Shown here: positions 10,004 through 19,604 of the stretch, in pieces
How the letters are laid out: each line of letters opens with the position of its first letter
How positions within the stretch are numbered: the stretch's first letter is position 1
Assembly: GCA_030835025.1 (NCBI GenBank)
Contig: JAUQWS010000029.1
Coordinates: forward strand, 1 to 49,976
DNA length: 49,976 nt
Reading direction: 5' to 3'
DNA from: Ignavibacteria bacterium
GTDB taxonomy: Bacteria; Bacteroidota; Ignavibacteria; Tepidaquicellales; OLB5
Translations under genes and position numbers: made by a program
Notes under the pieces: model-generated
The model's input: only the letters and a program-made list of their open reading frames with translations
The model's database searches: none
What the model was told of the DNA's origin: nothing

Positions 10004-12510
10004 AGCGGGTCAACATCTACGTTAACTCTTTCGGTTGATTTCAGCTTTAATTCTTCAACAAGAGTGTACAATTCCTTGATCATATTTGTGCTTAATGAAA
10101 TAGTATCATTTGTCGATTTCATTATCTTTAATATAATGTGCATTCTGAAGGAATTCTTTATCTTATAAATAAGAGCAGGTGCGGGCTTCAGTAATTCCAT
10201 ACCTTCTGCGCTTCCGGAAAGGCTGATCTTCTTATTCAGGAAGTGAAATATCTTCCACGCAATATTGTTAACATTTACCTGGTTAGGCGATACAACTTCG
10301 AGAAGTATCATTTTTGAAAACGGCGGATATTTATGAACAGCCCTGTGTTTTATTTCCTTTTCAAAAAACGTGATAAAATCGTGTTTCTCCACCAGAGGGA
10401 AAACAAAGTTATCCGGGTTCATTGTCTGGATTATGACCTTACCGTTATCGCTTATCCTTCCGGAGCGGCCCGATACCTGCATCAGAAGCTGAAATGTCTT
10501 TTCGGATGCGCGGAAATCAGGCAGGTACAGCCCGATATCAGCAGAGATAACCCCTACCAGGTAAACATTCGGAAAGTCGAGACCTTTTGAGATCATTTGT
10601 GTGCCTATGAGTATATCAAATTCACCCTCATGAAAGCTCTTTAATATTTTCCTGTGTGCATCCTTGCCCTTTACCGTATCGGAATCCATTCTCATGCTTT
10701 TTGCATTGGGGAATAGCCGGGTGATCTCTTCTTCAATTTTTTCGGTTCCAACCCCAACCAGCTTCAGATTCAGGCTTCCGCAGATCTCGCATTTTTCGGG
10801 CAGCTTTTCATTATAACCGCAATAGTGGCAGCGGAGATCATTCTTATACTTGTGATATATCATTGTAATATCACAATTGCGGCACATCTTTACTGTCCCG
10901 CAATCCAGGCATTGCTGATATGCAGAATAGCCACGTCTGTTCTGCATCAAAATCACATTCTGTTTCTGTTTCAGGGCTGAATCAATATACGAAATAAGCC
11001 TTGAAGATAGCACACGCTGCTCAGGTGTTTCGTATTTTTTGTACTTGCTTGATTGCTTCATCTCATCGAGCATGTTCACTATTTCAACCTTGGGCTGTTT
11101 AGTCTTCAACGCTCTGTGAGGAAGCTCAAGCAAACTGAATTTACCGGCCTTGTAGTTGTAAAAGCTTTCAAGCGAGGGTGTGGCAGAACCGAGCACAGTA
11201 ACGGCATTGTTTATTTTGGCTCTTACAATTGCCGCATCACGTGCATTATATTTCGGGTTCTTTTCTGTTTGCTTGTAAGAATGGTCATGTTCTTCATCAA
11301 CAATAATAATGCCGAGATTTTTCAGAGGAGCAAAAAGTGCTGAGCGTGCACCTATTACTATCTTTATCTCACCGGAGCGGATCCTGTTATATACATCAAA
11401 TCTCTGTCCTTCCGAAAGCTTGCTGTGAATTACCCCGATAATATCTCCAAAATATGTACGGAATCTGTGGATCAGCTGCGGTGTAAGTGATATTTCAGGG
11501 ACAAGTACAATGGCAGTCTTGCCCTGCTCAATAGCATACTGAATTGCCTCAATATAAACCTGTGTCTTCCCGCTTCCAGTTACGCCGAACAAAAGGTAAG
11601 TATGGAACAGGTTTTTATTTAGCGTGGAGTTGATTTCGGCAAGTACTGTTTTTTGGTCACTGTTTAATTCAACAATTTTTTTGTCGGGACTGAATTCATG
11701 TTCTCCAGCACGGTCAACCTGTTTATATTTGAATGAAACGTATTCCTTTTTTGCAAATGCGTTTAATGAGTATGCCGTTGCGCCTGTAGCAGTAAGCAGA
11801 TCTTTTGCACTTATTTCGGAAACATTTTTCCCGACCAAATACTTAAGCAGTTTGTTTTGGCATGTTGAGCGGATTTTGTTCTCTTTTATGAAAATATCAA
11901 GCATTTGGCTGGTGTACCCCGAAAAATCATCTTTCAGGTCAAACACAACATACTTTTCAAGTTTTGCCCTTATCTTCTCATTTGATGTTATGTGCTCCTG
12001 TATAAGGATATCCCTTGCAGCAAGAGCCATCACTGCATTTCTGATGCTCGTGTTCTTAAGTCTGTGACCGATCTGTTTGATGGTTAATCCAAATTTCGAG
12101 GTTGATACAATTTCAACAATTGCACCCTGCAACTCTGTGAGTGAGCTTACATCAGCCTCGGGATTGATTCTGTACGTTATCTTTGATCCAACAAGTATGC
12201 CCTTTGGTACAGCGGCAAATATCACTTCTCCAAGCGGGCAAATGTAGTATTTTGATACCCACTTGCAGAATTCCATCATTTCCTCAGCAATTACAGGTAT
12301 CGGGTCCAGAACTTTCAATACCGGTTTCACTTTTTTCAGTTCTGTTTTCGCAGCAATATCTACAACTATGCCGGTTATGTTCTTTTTGCCGAACTGAACC
12401 AATACTCTTGAACCGCAAGAGACCTCCTCAGTTAGTTCTTTTGGAACAGAATACGTGAAAAGTGAATCAAGCGGCAGATTGAAAGCGATATTTGCGAATT
12501 TATCAGGCAT
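9991..12510 (-). CDS. priA: Primosomal protein N' (PriA replication restart helicase)
   Basis: Superfamily 2 3'-5' DNA helicase that reloads the replisome at stalled forks. Seen: the N-terminal 3'-DNA-binding domain (NIAFNLPLDSLFTYSVP at residues 7-23), a winged-helix region, Walker A GVTGSGKT at 309-316, DEEH box at 405-408, and a zinc-binding block around residues 545-595 with paired CxxC motifs (CLDC, CRNC, CHYC, CEIC). QVSGRSGR is the helicase motif VI. Length 839 fits the Bacteroidota form. ATG start at 12510. It lies downstream of trxB on the same strand with a 59-bp gap containing a hairpin. Confidence 0.96.
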   Translation of the reverse strand: MPDKFANIAFNLPLDSLFTYSVPKELTEEVSCGSRVLVQFGKKNITGIVVDIAAKTELKKVKPVLKVLDPIPVIAEEMMEFCKWVSKYYICPLGEVIFAAVPKGILVGSKITYRINPEADVSSLTELQGAIVEIVSTSKFGLTIKQIGHRLKNTSIRNAVMALAARDILIQEHITSNEKIRAKLEKYVVFDLKDDFSGYTSQMLDIFIKENKIRSTCQNKLLKYLVGKNVSEISAKDLLTATGATAYSLNAFAKKEYVSFKYKQVDRAGEHEFSPDKKIVELNSDQKTVLAEINSTLNKNLFHTYLLFGVTGSGKTQVYIEAIQYAIEQGKTAIVLVPEISLTPQLIHRFRTYFGDIIGVIHSKLSEGQRFDVYNRIRSGEIKIVIGARSALFAPLKNLGIIIVDEEHDHSYKQTEKNPKYNARDAAIVRAKINNAVTVLGSATPSLESFYNYKAGKFSLLELPHRALKTKQPKVEIVNMLDEMKQSSKYKKYETPEQRVLSSRLISYIDSALKQKQNVILMQNRRGYSAYQQCLDCGTVKMCRNCDITMIYHKYKNDLRCHYCGYNEKLPEKCEICGSLNLKLVGVGTEKIEEEITRLFPNAKSMRMDSDTVKGKDAHRKILKSFHEGEFDILIGTQMISKGLDFPNVYLVGVISADIGLYLPDFRASEKTFQLLMQVSGRSGRISDNGKVIIQTMNPDNFVFPLVEKHDFITFFEKEIKHRAVHKYPPFSKMILLEVVSPNQVNVNNIAWKIFHFLNKKISLSGSAEGMELLKPAPALIYKIKNSFRMHIILKIMKSTNDTISLSTNMIKELYTLVEELKLKSTERVNVDVDPLSFY

Positions 12511-12519
12511 AAATGAAGA

Positions 12520-12544
12520 AGGGATAGAACAATATCCTATCCCT
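12520..12544 (-). terminator. Hairpin between trxB and priA
   Basis: AGGGATAG, 9-base loop, CTATCCCT; perfect 8-bp stem. On the minus strand it follows the trxB stop and sits 9 bp before the priA ATG. Only a weak T tract (TCTTCATTT) follows, so it may be a leaky terminator or a 5' structure in the priA message. A TAnnTTTG (12553-12546) lies beside it but without a TTG at 20 bp. Confidence 0.4.
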
Positions 12545-12569
12545 GCAAAAATATGAAATTAAGTTTTGA

Positions 12570-13520
12570 TTAACCGTGTAATGATTCCAGGTATCTTTCT
12601 GCGTCAATTGCTGCCATGCAACCGGAGCCGGCAGCTGTAATTGCCTGCCTGTAAACATGGTCCTGTGCGTCACCGCAGGCAAACACACCGGGGATATTTG
12701 TGTAAGTATTAACCTTGCTGGTTTTGATATACCCGTTATCTTCCAGGTCTATCTGGCCTTTAAAAACATCTGTATTCGGCTTATGCCCGATACCGAGGAA
12801 TATCCCTTCTACTTCCATAACGGATTCTTCGCCGGTCTTTACGTTTTTCAGTCTTGCACCGGTAACACGTTTCTTGCCATTTTCGTTTAAACCAAGCACT
12901 TCTTCAAGAACTGTATTTGTTATCAGCCTTATCTTGGGATTACTCTTTGCTCTGTCAAGCATGATCTTCGATGCACGGAATTCATCCCGCCTGTGTATTA
13001 TGGTAACTTCTTTTCCGAATTTTGTCAGGTAGTTAGCTTCTTCCATAGCAGTATCGCCGCCGCCAATTACTATGATCCTTAAATCTTTAAAGAAAAATGC
13101 ATCACAGGTTGCACATGCTGATACTCCAAACCCCATAAATTCTGTTTCTGAAGAGAGTCCAAGCAGTTTTGCTGAAGCTCCCGTAGCAATAATTACTGTT
13201 TTAGCCAGATGCACTTCTTTACCGACATATACTTTGAAAGGCTGTGCTGAAAAATCTACTTTATCAACCAGCTTGAACTGGCAATCTGCTCCGAATCTTT
13301 GTGCCTGTTTGCGCATAATATCCATAAGCTCCGGACCCATTATACCGTGCTCGAAGCCGGGATAATTTTCTACTTCTGTTGTAATGGTCAATTGTCCGCC
13401 CGGCTGGAGTCCCTCAAAAACCAGCGGATTCAGATTCGCTCTTCCGGTGTATAGTGCTGCTGTCAGCCCGGCCGGCCCCGAGCCGATTATAATTACATTG
13501 TGTACAATGTTGTCACTCAT
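12570..13520 (-). CDS. trxB: Thioredoxin-disulfide reductase
   Basis: FAD flavoprotein that reduces thioredoxin with NADPH. Seen: FAD-binding GSGPAG at residues 13-18, the redox-active CATC at 136-139, the NADPH-binding GGGDTAMEEA and the C-terminal FACGDAQD FAD motif. 316 residues is the normal length for the low-molecular-weight bacterial enzyme. ATG start at 13520, 32 bp downstream of the TPR gene stop, so the two are likely on one message. Confidence 0.96.
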   Translation of the reverse strand: MSDNIVHNVIIIGSGPAGLTAALYTGRANLNPLVFEGLQPGGQLTITTEVENYPGFEHGIMGPELMDIMRKQAQRFGADCQFKLVDKVDFSAQPFKVYVGKEVHLAKTVIIATGASAKLLGLSSETEFMGFGVSACATCDAFFFKDLRIIVIGGGDTAMEEANYLTKFGKEVTIIHRRDEFRASKIMLDRAKSNPKIRLITNTVLEEVLGLNENGKKRVTGARLKNVKTGEESVMEVEGIFLGIGHKPNTDVFKGQIDLEDNGYIKTSKVNTYTNIPGVFACGDAQDHVYRQAITAAGSGCMAAIDAERYLESLHG

Positions 13521-13552
13521 TTGAATTATTCAGTAATATTAATGTTATTGGG

Positions 13553-15211
13553 TTATTTGAATTTATCTATTTTGCTCTTTATTGTAACATTATCGGGTTC
13601 CATCTGTAATGCTTCGTTCCAATATTTAAGAGCTTTCACAACCTCTCCCATTCCTTCATAAACATCTCCAAGGTGGTCAAGCAACGTTGCATTCTTTCCC
13701 GATTTTATGGCTTTTTCTATGTAAATGGCAGCATTTTTATAATCCTTCATCTTATAAAGTATCCAGCCGTATGTATCAAGGTAAGATGAGTTTTCCGGTT
13801 CCTTTTCAATCGTCTTCTTTGACATTTCAAGTGCTTCTTTCAATCTTTCACCGCGCTCTGAAAGATGGTACGCATAATTGTTCAGAAGCAGAATATTATC
13901 CGGAAAATGCTTGAAGGCAACCTCATAAAGCCTGTCTGTTTCCGGGTACATTTTCAGGTCGTCATACACCAGTCCAAGATTAGAAAGGACATTCAAGTCA
14001 GCCGGGTTTATTTCAAATGCTTTTTCAAGGTAAGGAAGTGCATCGCGATTCTGCCCAAGCGAATAGTATGAGTTCCCCGTCAGGTAATTCAGCCTGAAAT
14101 CTTCCGGAAATTTTACCGCTCCCTGTTTGAACACTTCCATTGCAGGTTTGAACTTTCTCTGCTCGTAATAATAAAATCCGACCTGAACGTAAAGCTCAGC
14201 TGAAGTATCGACTCTTGAAAGCAGGTCACTGAATTTCTTCTCTGCTTCATCGGGATTATCACGCGAATCCATGTACGCCAGGTAATAATCAGGCATCCAT
14301 TCATTGGGATAAGCTGCCTGCAGGTTTTGCAGAATATTCCTCGAAACGTTTAAGGCTTCTTTATCTTCAGCGGAAGCCTGCATAAATGCAATGGCAACGT
14401 CCATTTTCGTCATGAAATCAACACTGTCTTTGTTGATCAACTTGCTGTACTTCTCAAAAGCTTCGTTGTTTCTGTTCTGCCTGAAATAAAGTTTTATCAC
14501 TTCTGTCTGAACGTCACGGTTACCCGGATTTGTACTCAGAATTTCTTCATAGATCCTTATAGCATTGTCATAATCAGGGATTTTGACATACGCAGCAGCA
14601 GCAGAATATTTGAGATTAATATCTGTTGGGTTCAGTACAAGGAGTTTTTCAACAGTGGCTGCTGTATTTGCATAATCATTGAACGATTCATAGATATCTG
14701 CCATTCTGATTAGAACTGTCTCATCATACTGATAATTTTCGGTGATATTCTCATAATATTTTATGGCTTCTGAAGGCTGTTTAGTGGCCTCATACATCCT
14801 GCCGATATTGTAGAGTATATTAATGTCATCCGGCCGCTTTTCGGAGATCTCTTTCAGGTACTTAAGGGCATTAGCGTAATCGCCAAGAATTATGTAAGTA
14901 TCTGAAACGTGTTCTTTATAATCCAGATTGCCGGGATTAAGCTTTATTGCCTCAAGCCCGAACTCTAAAGATTTTTGATGCTGCGTTACGTTAGAATATA
15001 GTTTTGAAAGAGCAAAATAGATCCCCGGGGCTTTCTCGATCCTTAAAGCATCATTGTATTTGCTGATGGCAGCAAGATAATTATCTTTAAGCTCAAAGGT
15101 TTTGGCTTCGATAAATAGCTCAAGCGCCTTAGGATCTGCGGGCTTATCCTGCGCTTTGGTTTGATGAAAAACCGCTAAAAATAGTATAAAAACGACAAAA
15201 ATTCTCTTCAT
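13553..15211 (-). CDS. Exported tetratricopeptide-repeat protein
   Basis: About 552 residues with a cleavable signal peptide (MKRIFVVFILFLAVFHQTKA, cut before Q) followed by at least ten TPR units across the whole protein, for example PDDINILYNIGRMYEATKQ and PADLNVLSNLGLVYDDL. TPR arrays bind other proteins; the partner is unknown. The frame is open 13 codons further up to 15250, but the promoter (15250-15220) occupies exactly that stretch, so the ATG at 15211 must be the start. The location is periplasmic or outer-membrane associated. Bacteroidota have many such TPR exports in gliding, secretion and envelope assembly, but nothing here picks one role. Confidence 0.87.
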   Translation of the reverse strand: MKRIFVVFILFLAVFHQTKAQDKPADPKALELFIEAKTFELKDNYLAAISKYNDALRIEKAPGIYFALSKLYSNVTQHQKSLEFGLEAIKLNPGNLDYKEHVSDTYIILGDYANALKYLKEISEKRPDDINILYNIGRMYEATKQPSEAIKYYENITENYQYDETVLIRMADIYESFNDYANTAATVEKLLVLNPTDINLKYSAAAAYVKIPDYDNAIRIYEEILSTNPGNRDVQTEVIKLYFRQNRNNEAFEKYSKLINKDSVDFMTKMDVAIAFMQASAEDKEALNVSRNILQNLQAAYPNEWMPDYYLAYMDSRDNPDEAEKKFSDLLSRVDTSAELYVQVGFYYYEQRKFKPAMEVFKQGAVKFPEDFRLNYLTGNSYYSLGQNRDALPYLEKAFEINPADLNVLSNLGLVYDDLKMYPETDRLYEVAFKHFPDNILLLNNYAYHLSERGERLKEALEMSKKTIEKEPENSSYLDTYGWILYKMKDYKNAAIYIEKAIKSGKNATLLDHLGDVYEGMGEVVKALKYWNEALQMEPDNVTIKSKIDKFK

Positions 15212-15219
15212 TGGAATTT

Positions 15220-15250
15220 CAAATATAGCCCTATCTGTTCTCAATAACAA
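15220..15250 (-). promoter_or_regulatory. Bacteroidota-type promoter of the TPR-trxB-priA run
   Basis: TTG (15250-15248), exactly 20 bp, TATATTTG (15227-15220) on the minus strand, 8 bp before the ATG at 15211. It decides the start codon of the TPR gene and predicts a nearly leaderless message. Confidence 0.7.
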
Positions 15251-15417
15251 AGTAAAAAAAGGGCTATAGTACCTGATATCAAAAATTTACAGTGTATAAA
15301 TCTCATTTTAAAGCTAAATTGGTTTCATAAGTTTAATCAAAAATAAAAAGAATTAATTCCTTCAGTTTACTGCAACCAAATTAATCGAATAAGTTTTATC
15401 TTAAACACTCAATACAA

Positions 15418-17208
15418 ATGAAAAGAACATTCTTAATAATTGCTTTCATAATATCAATTGTATATTCAGGTTTTGTCTTTCAGCCTCATTACGGCGGATA
15501 CGTAACAGATGTTAATCCCGTAATACCGGATGTGATGGGTTACGTAAACGTGATTGAAAGTGACGGTATCACTTCAAACACGGCTGTATATAATGTAGAT
15601 TCATTCCCGCTCTTCTCTGGTTTTCCCAAAACGCTTCCCGGGCGTCCTTTTGAAGGCGGAATTTACTGCAATATGGATTCAGATAATGATCTTGAAATAG
15701 TATATAATATGGGCTACACCGTTCAGGCATGGAACTACGACGGTTCAGATGTCCCCGGCTGGCCGCAGACAGTTCCTACTTATGTATTGGAAGGTGCACC
15801 TGCATTTGGCGATATTGACGGTGACGGACAGGGTGAGATTGTTGTAACCAATCATGGCCTTACTTCCGGTGGATCCATATTCGCTTTCAGAAAGAACGGA
15901 ACAACCGTGCCGGGGTTCCCGATCAATCACGGTTACAACACCAGGACACCGGTTCTTGCAAATGTGGATAATACAGGCGGACTGGAAATAATTGTTAACA
16001 AAAGGCTTTCTAGTTCAGGAGAAGTCTGGGTTTACTCCGGAAACGGTATTGTTTACCCCGGCTGGCCAAAGACCATTAACCATGTACCTGCATCAAGCTC
16101 TGCAGTTGGAGATATCACCGGCGACGGTTTTGTTGAAATAGTCTCAGAATCATATTCCTCACTATTTGCATGGGATAGGAATGGAAATGCAATTTCCGGT
16201 TTCCCTTTCACAATGCCAAATGGAGATGTAAATTCATATTCCTCGCCTGTGCTTGCAGATGTTGATGGTGACAATATCAGGGAAATAGTATTCGGAACTC
16301 ATTCATTAAGCGGCGGAGGTTATGTATACCTTTTGAAGAACAACGCTGTGGTTATGAGCGGCTGGCCAAAAGCAGTCGGACAGTGGATATACGGTCCGCC
16401 ATCGGTTGGCTTCATTGATTCGGATAATATCATTGATATTGCAGTTGGAGACCAGGTCTTAAGCGGCTCTCCTTCTGACTACATCTCCGCATGGAATAAA
16501 AACGGTACAGAATTGACCGGCTTCCCGATCGGACCGCTTTGGGCAATTAATTCCCAGATCCTTATCGGTGATATTGATAATGATAACAATATGGAGCTTA
16601 TCTGTGATGACAATACTAGCTCCAACGGCAGGGGCAAATATCTTGCTTTCAATCACAACGGCACGCCGCTTGCAGGCTGGGATGTTAATACCGACGGCTC
16701 TACCTTCTTCAGCACACCTATGTTAGGGGATGTAAACCGTGACGGATTACTCGACATAGCCGGAACTGGCAGTATTCCAACCCCGCCGCCACTGGGTACC
16801 AATTTTCCGTATTTGTGGAATTCTGCTATTCCTTACAATCCTTTAAGAATAACCATTGCAATGTGGCAATACAACAGCAGGCACAACGGAGTTTACGGAG
16901 ATAATCCATTGGTCGGCATCGAGCCATCTGCATCTGAAATACCCGGAGCTTACAGACTTGGACAGAACTATCCGAATCCGTTCAATCCAAGTACAAAGAT
17001 CAGTTTTGATGTGCCAATTCAGGGTTACGCAAAGCTGAGTATTTATGATGTTCTTGGACGGGAAGTGAATGTGCTTATTGAAGGTGATATCCGGCCCGGG
17101 GCCTATGAAGTGAGTTTTGACGGTGATAAACTCAGCAGCGGAATATATTTCTATAAGCTGGTAAGCGGCAACTTCACAGAAACCAAGAAAATGATGCTTG
17201 TGAAATAA
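15418..17208 (+). CDS. Secreted FG-GAP/VCBS repeat protein with type IX sorting domain
   Basis: 596 residues. N-terminal signal peptide (MKRTFLIIAFIISIVYSGFVF). The body holds six to seven beta-propeller FG-GAP-like repeats, each with a calcium-binding type loop such as GDIDGDGQGEIVV, ADVDGDNIREIVF, GDIDNDNNMELIC and GDVNRDGLLDIAG, alternating with AWxxxGxxxxGFP or GWP strands. The last 80 residues are a Por/type IX secretion C-terminal sorting domain: GQNYPNPFNPSTKISFDVP, LSIYDVLGREV, GAYEVSFDG, LSSGIYFYKL, KKMMLVK. The protein should be exported across the outer membrane and held at the surface or released. Ligand unknown; integrin-like propellers often bind glycans or proteins. Monocistronic, convergent with the TonB receptor. 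Confidence 0.9.
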   Translation: MKRTFLIIAFIISIVYSGFVFQPHYGGYVTDVNPVIPDVMGYVNVIESDGITSNTAVYNVDSFPLFSGFPKTLPGRPFEGGIYCNMDSDNDLEIVYNMGYTVQAWNYDGSDVPGWPQTVPTYVLEGAPAFGDIDGDGQGEIVVTNHGLTSGGSIFAFRKNGTTVPGFPINHGYNTRTPVLANVDNTGGLEIIVNKRLSSSGEVWVYSGNGIVYPGWPKTINHVPASSSAVGDITGDGFVEIVSESYSSLFAWDRNGNAISGFPFTMPNGDVNSYSSPVLADVDGDNIREIVFGTHSLSGGGYVYLLKNNAVVMSGWPKAVGQWIYGPPSVGFIDSDNIIDIAVGDQVLSGSPSDYISAWNKNGTELTGFPIGPLWAINSQILIGDIDNDNNMELICDDNTSSNGRGKYLAFNHNGTPLAGWDVNTDGSTFFSTPMLGDVNRDGLLDIAGTGSIPTPPPLGTNFPYLWNSAIPYNPLRITIAMWQYNSRHNGVYGDNPLVGIEPSASEIPGAYRLGQNYPNPFNPSTKISFDVPIQGYAKLSIYDVLGREVNVLIEGDIRPGAYEVSFDGDKLSSGIYFYKLVSGNFTETKKMMLVK

Positions 17209-17234
17209 CGGATGCTAAGATTTGGATCAAGCAG

Positions 17235-19604
17235 TTAAAACTCTATTCTTATGCCTGAGTTAAAGCTCCGGTTGGGTGCCTGTGTTCTTTCGAGCTCCTG
17301 GTAAGACTTATTCAGCACATTATTGACTGCAACGAATATGGTTGCGTTTGCAAATAGTTCTTTGCTTAATTTCATATCCATCAGGAAATATTCATCAGGT
17401 TCTTCAAACTTATAGAACAGATCTTCTTCGACCTTGCTAACGTATTTGCCGTTTATATTGAAATTGAATCCGAAGCAATTCAGATCAGCAGAAAAATTCA
17501 TTATGTCGCGCGGCTTATATGGAAGAAACTCATCTTTGCGGCTGCTTGATAGATCCCTTGCATCGATCAAACTGTAATTATAGCTTAATGAATATCCGAA
17601 ATTCTCTCCAAGAAGTTTGAATCCCGAGGTATAGTCAACCAGAAACTCAAGCCCTTTGATCTGAGCTTTTGCAATATTCTGAACCTGGAACGGGCCGTAT
17701 AATCCGCCTCCTACATTAACATACTGGATAAGATTATCATATTCATTAATGTACGCGCTGATATCAAGCGTAAACCTTCTATCGTATTGTTTACGGAAGC
17801 CAAGCTCAAGTGATACCATTTCTTCAGGCCTCAGGTTCGGATTAAAGATGAAATCAAATCCCCCGAAAAGTTCTTTCTTGAAATACAATTCTGCTATTGA
17901 AGGTGCACGGAATGCCCTTCCCACCAAAAACCTGAAAGAAGTGTTCTTCAGCGGTTCAATTCCGGTTTGCGGCGCAAACAGGAATGAAAGCTTTGGGCTT
18001 AACTGGAAGAACCTGTTCATCCCGACGAATTTATTGTAATCCAGCCTGATCCCTGCCGTTGTTGAAAGTACTGAATTGCCGCTGTTATCGGTTATTATTT
18101 TGTGCTGGTCCTGAACAAAGACGCCAAAATTGTTAACCTGCTGGTTGCCGTAAAGGATATCTTCGGGATTTGACCTGACAACATTCCACTGCAGATCAGT
18201 ACCGGTGATAAGATAATTTTTTTTGGAAACCTGGTAATCGATCTGCGAAATATTCCCGAAATTATATGATGTGATAAATGTTTCAAAGCCATTTGAAGGA
18301 TCAGGTGAAAACTGCAGTGTCACAGGATTCTTCGGATTGTAAAAAGATACGCTCTTTAGCTTATAATAATAAAATCTTGAGGTATATTTTGTCTTTACAG
18401 AAGGTATTACAGTGTAAAACACATCAAAACTGTGTGTTTCCTTGTCGATCTTATCACCAATGTAATGTTCTGCAACTCTGTAGGGCATTGAGTAACCACC
18501 TGCATCTTTTCTCCAGTAATGGGGGAAATCGCTTTTGGACTTTGTATACTGCAGGGTAACTTCAAGGTCCCTGTTATTTATCACATCATACATAAGCTTC
18601 GCAATCCCGCTGTAGAACTCATATCCCGTCTGCATGGCATGTCCGTCGTTTTGCTTATAGTTGAAGTTCAGCAAATAGGCGAGCTTATTAATTGTATTGC
18701 TGTGAAGCAGGTCAACACCTTTAAATGAGCGCAGACCGCTGGAGAACTTCAGGCTGTCATTCAGCTTTTCATAAAAACCAAAATTTGTATTTATGCCTGT
18801 GAATGATTTATATGTCGGCTTCTTTGTGATCACGTTTATGACACCGCCAATTGCGCTTGAGCCGTATAACGATGAAAATGCACCTTTAACAACCTCGGTC
18901 CGGTCAATAATAGATATCGGGATAAGCGACCACAGCGCGCCTTTAGAATCACCTGTAAGTGATGGCCTTCCGTCCAGAAGCAATAGCACCCTGTTGCCGA
19001 TACCGCCGCCTGCTACATCTGATGAACCGCGTATGGAAAGACTCTGAACATTGATACCGCTTGTCTTAAAGACAGTTACGCCCTGCACATCACTTAGTAT
19101 TTCGTCAAAAGTCAGGGGATTCCTGTTGCGAATCTCCTCTGCGTTCACTACTGAGATGGAAGACGGAGTTTGCTTCAGGGTGAGCTCTGTCTTTGTTGCT
19201 GTTACATTTATTTTATCTATTTCAATGTTGACAGGTGTAAGGAAAATATTCACTGTTTGTGTTTCAGAAGCTGTGACTGTGATGCCCTCTATATCTTCTT
19301 TTTGGTACCCCAGGCGCTTGACTGATATATTATAGGTGCCAGCCGGGATACCTTTGAAAACATACTTACCAACTAGGTCAGAGTTTGTTTCTGCGCTGAA
19401 TCCCGATTTCGGGTCCGCTGCAGAAAGCAATATTTTTGCATAGCTGACAATTCCGTCATTTGACTTATCGATGACTACACCCGCTAAGGAACCTGTGAGC
19501 TCGTCGGCAATAAGAACTCCGGATAAGGATAAAAACACAAGTAACACTCTGCTCAAATAAAGCAGCGTGTTACTTGATGAATGCTTTGAACTAACGCGGT
19601 GCAT
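17235..19604 (-). CDS. TonB-dependent outer-membrane receptor
   Basis: 789 residues. Signal segment (to about residue 33), a carboxypeptidase-regulatory-like domain (about 36-115, GSLAGVVIDKSNDGIVSYAK), a plug domain (about 125-255, ending YGSSAIGGVINVITKKP) and a 22-strand barrel with a terminal Phe (GIRIEF). It imports a ligand across the outer membrane using TonB energy. FRAP near residue 560 and NPNLRPE near 586 are seen; these boxes are typical of heme receptors but occur in other TonB receptors too, and no His lies between them. Its ATG overlaps the stop of the upstream lipoprotein by one base (TAATG), showing translational coupling. Heme or iron as ligand is inference, helped by the IsdG-like gene nearby. 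Confidence 0.93.
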   Translation of the reverse strand: MHRVSSKHSSSNTLLYLSRVLLVFLSLSGVLIADELTGSLAGVVIDKSNDGIVSYAKILLSAADPKSGFSAETNSDLVGKYVFKGIPAGTYNISVKRLGYQKEDIEGITVTASETQTVNIFLTPVNIEIDKINVTATKTELTLKQTPSSISVVNAEEIRNRNPLTFDEILSDVQGVTVFKTSGINVQSLSIRGSSDVAGGGIGNRVLLLLDGRPSLTGDSKGALWSLIPISIIDRTEVVKGAFSSLYGSSAIGGVINVITKKPTYKSFTGINTNFGFYEKLNDSLKFSSGLRSFKGVDLLHSNTINKLAYLLNFNYKQNDGHAMQTGYEFYSGIAKLMYDVINNRDLEVTLQYTKSKSDFPHYWRKDAGGYSMPYRVAEHYIGDKIDKETHSFDVFYTVIPSVKTKYTSRFYYYKLKSVSFYNPKNPVTLQFSPDPSNGFETFITSYNFGNISQIDYQVSKKNYLITGTDLQWNVVRSNPEDILYGNQQVNNFGVFVQDQHKIITDNSGNSVLSTTAGIRLDYNKFVGMNRFFQLSPKLSFLFAPQTGIEPLKNTSFRFLVGRAFRAPSIAELYFKKELFGGFDFIFNPNLRPEEMVSLELGFRKQYDRRFTLDISAYINEYDNLIQYVNVGGGLYGPFQVQNIAKAQIKGLEFLVDYTSGFKLLGENFGYSLSYNYSLIDARDLSSSRKDEFLPYKPRDIMNFSADLNCFGFNFNINGKYVSKVEEDLFYKFEEPDEYFLMDMKLSKELFANATIFVAVNNVLNKSYQELERTQAPNRSFNSGIRIEF

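Noticed and set aside
15212-15250. Longer N-terminus for the TPR protein (start at 15250)
   Set aside because: The promoter TTG-N20-TATATTTG occupies this stretch exactly, and the signal peptide begins at the inner ATG.
17209-17234. Terminator between the FG-GAP gene and the TonB receptor gene
   Set aside because: No stem of useful length is seen in the 26-bp gap.
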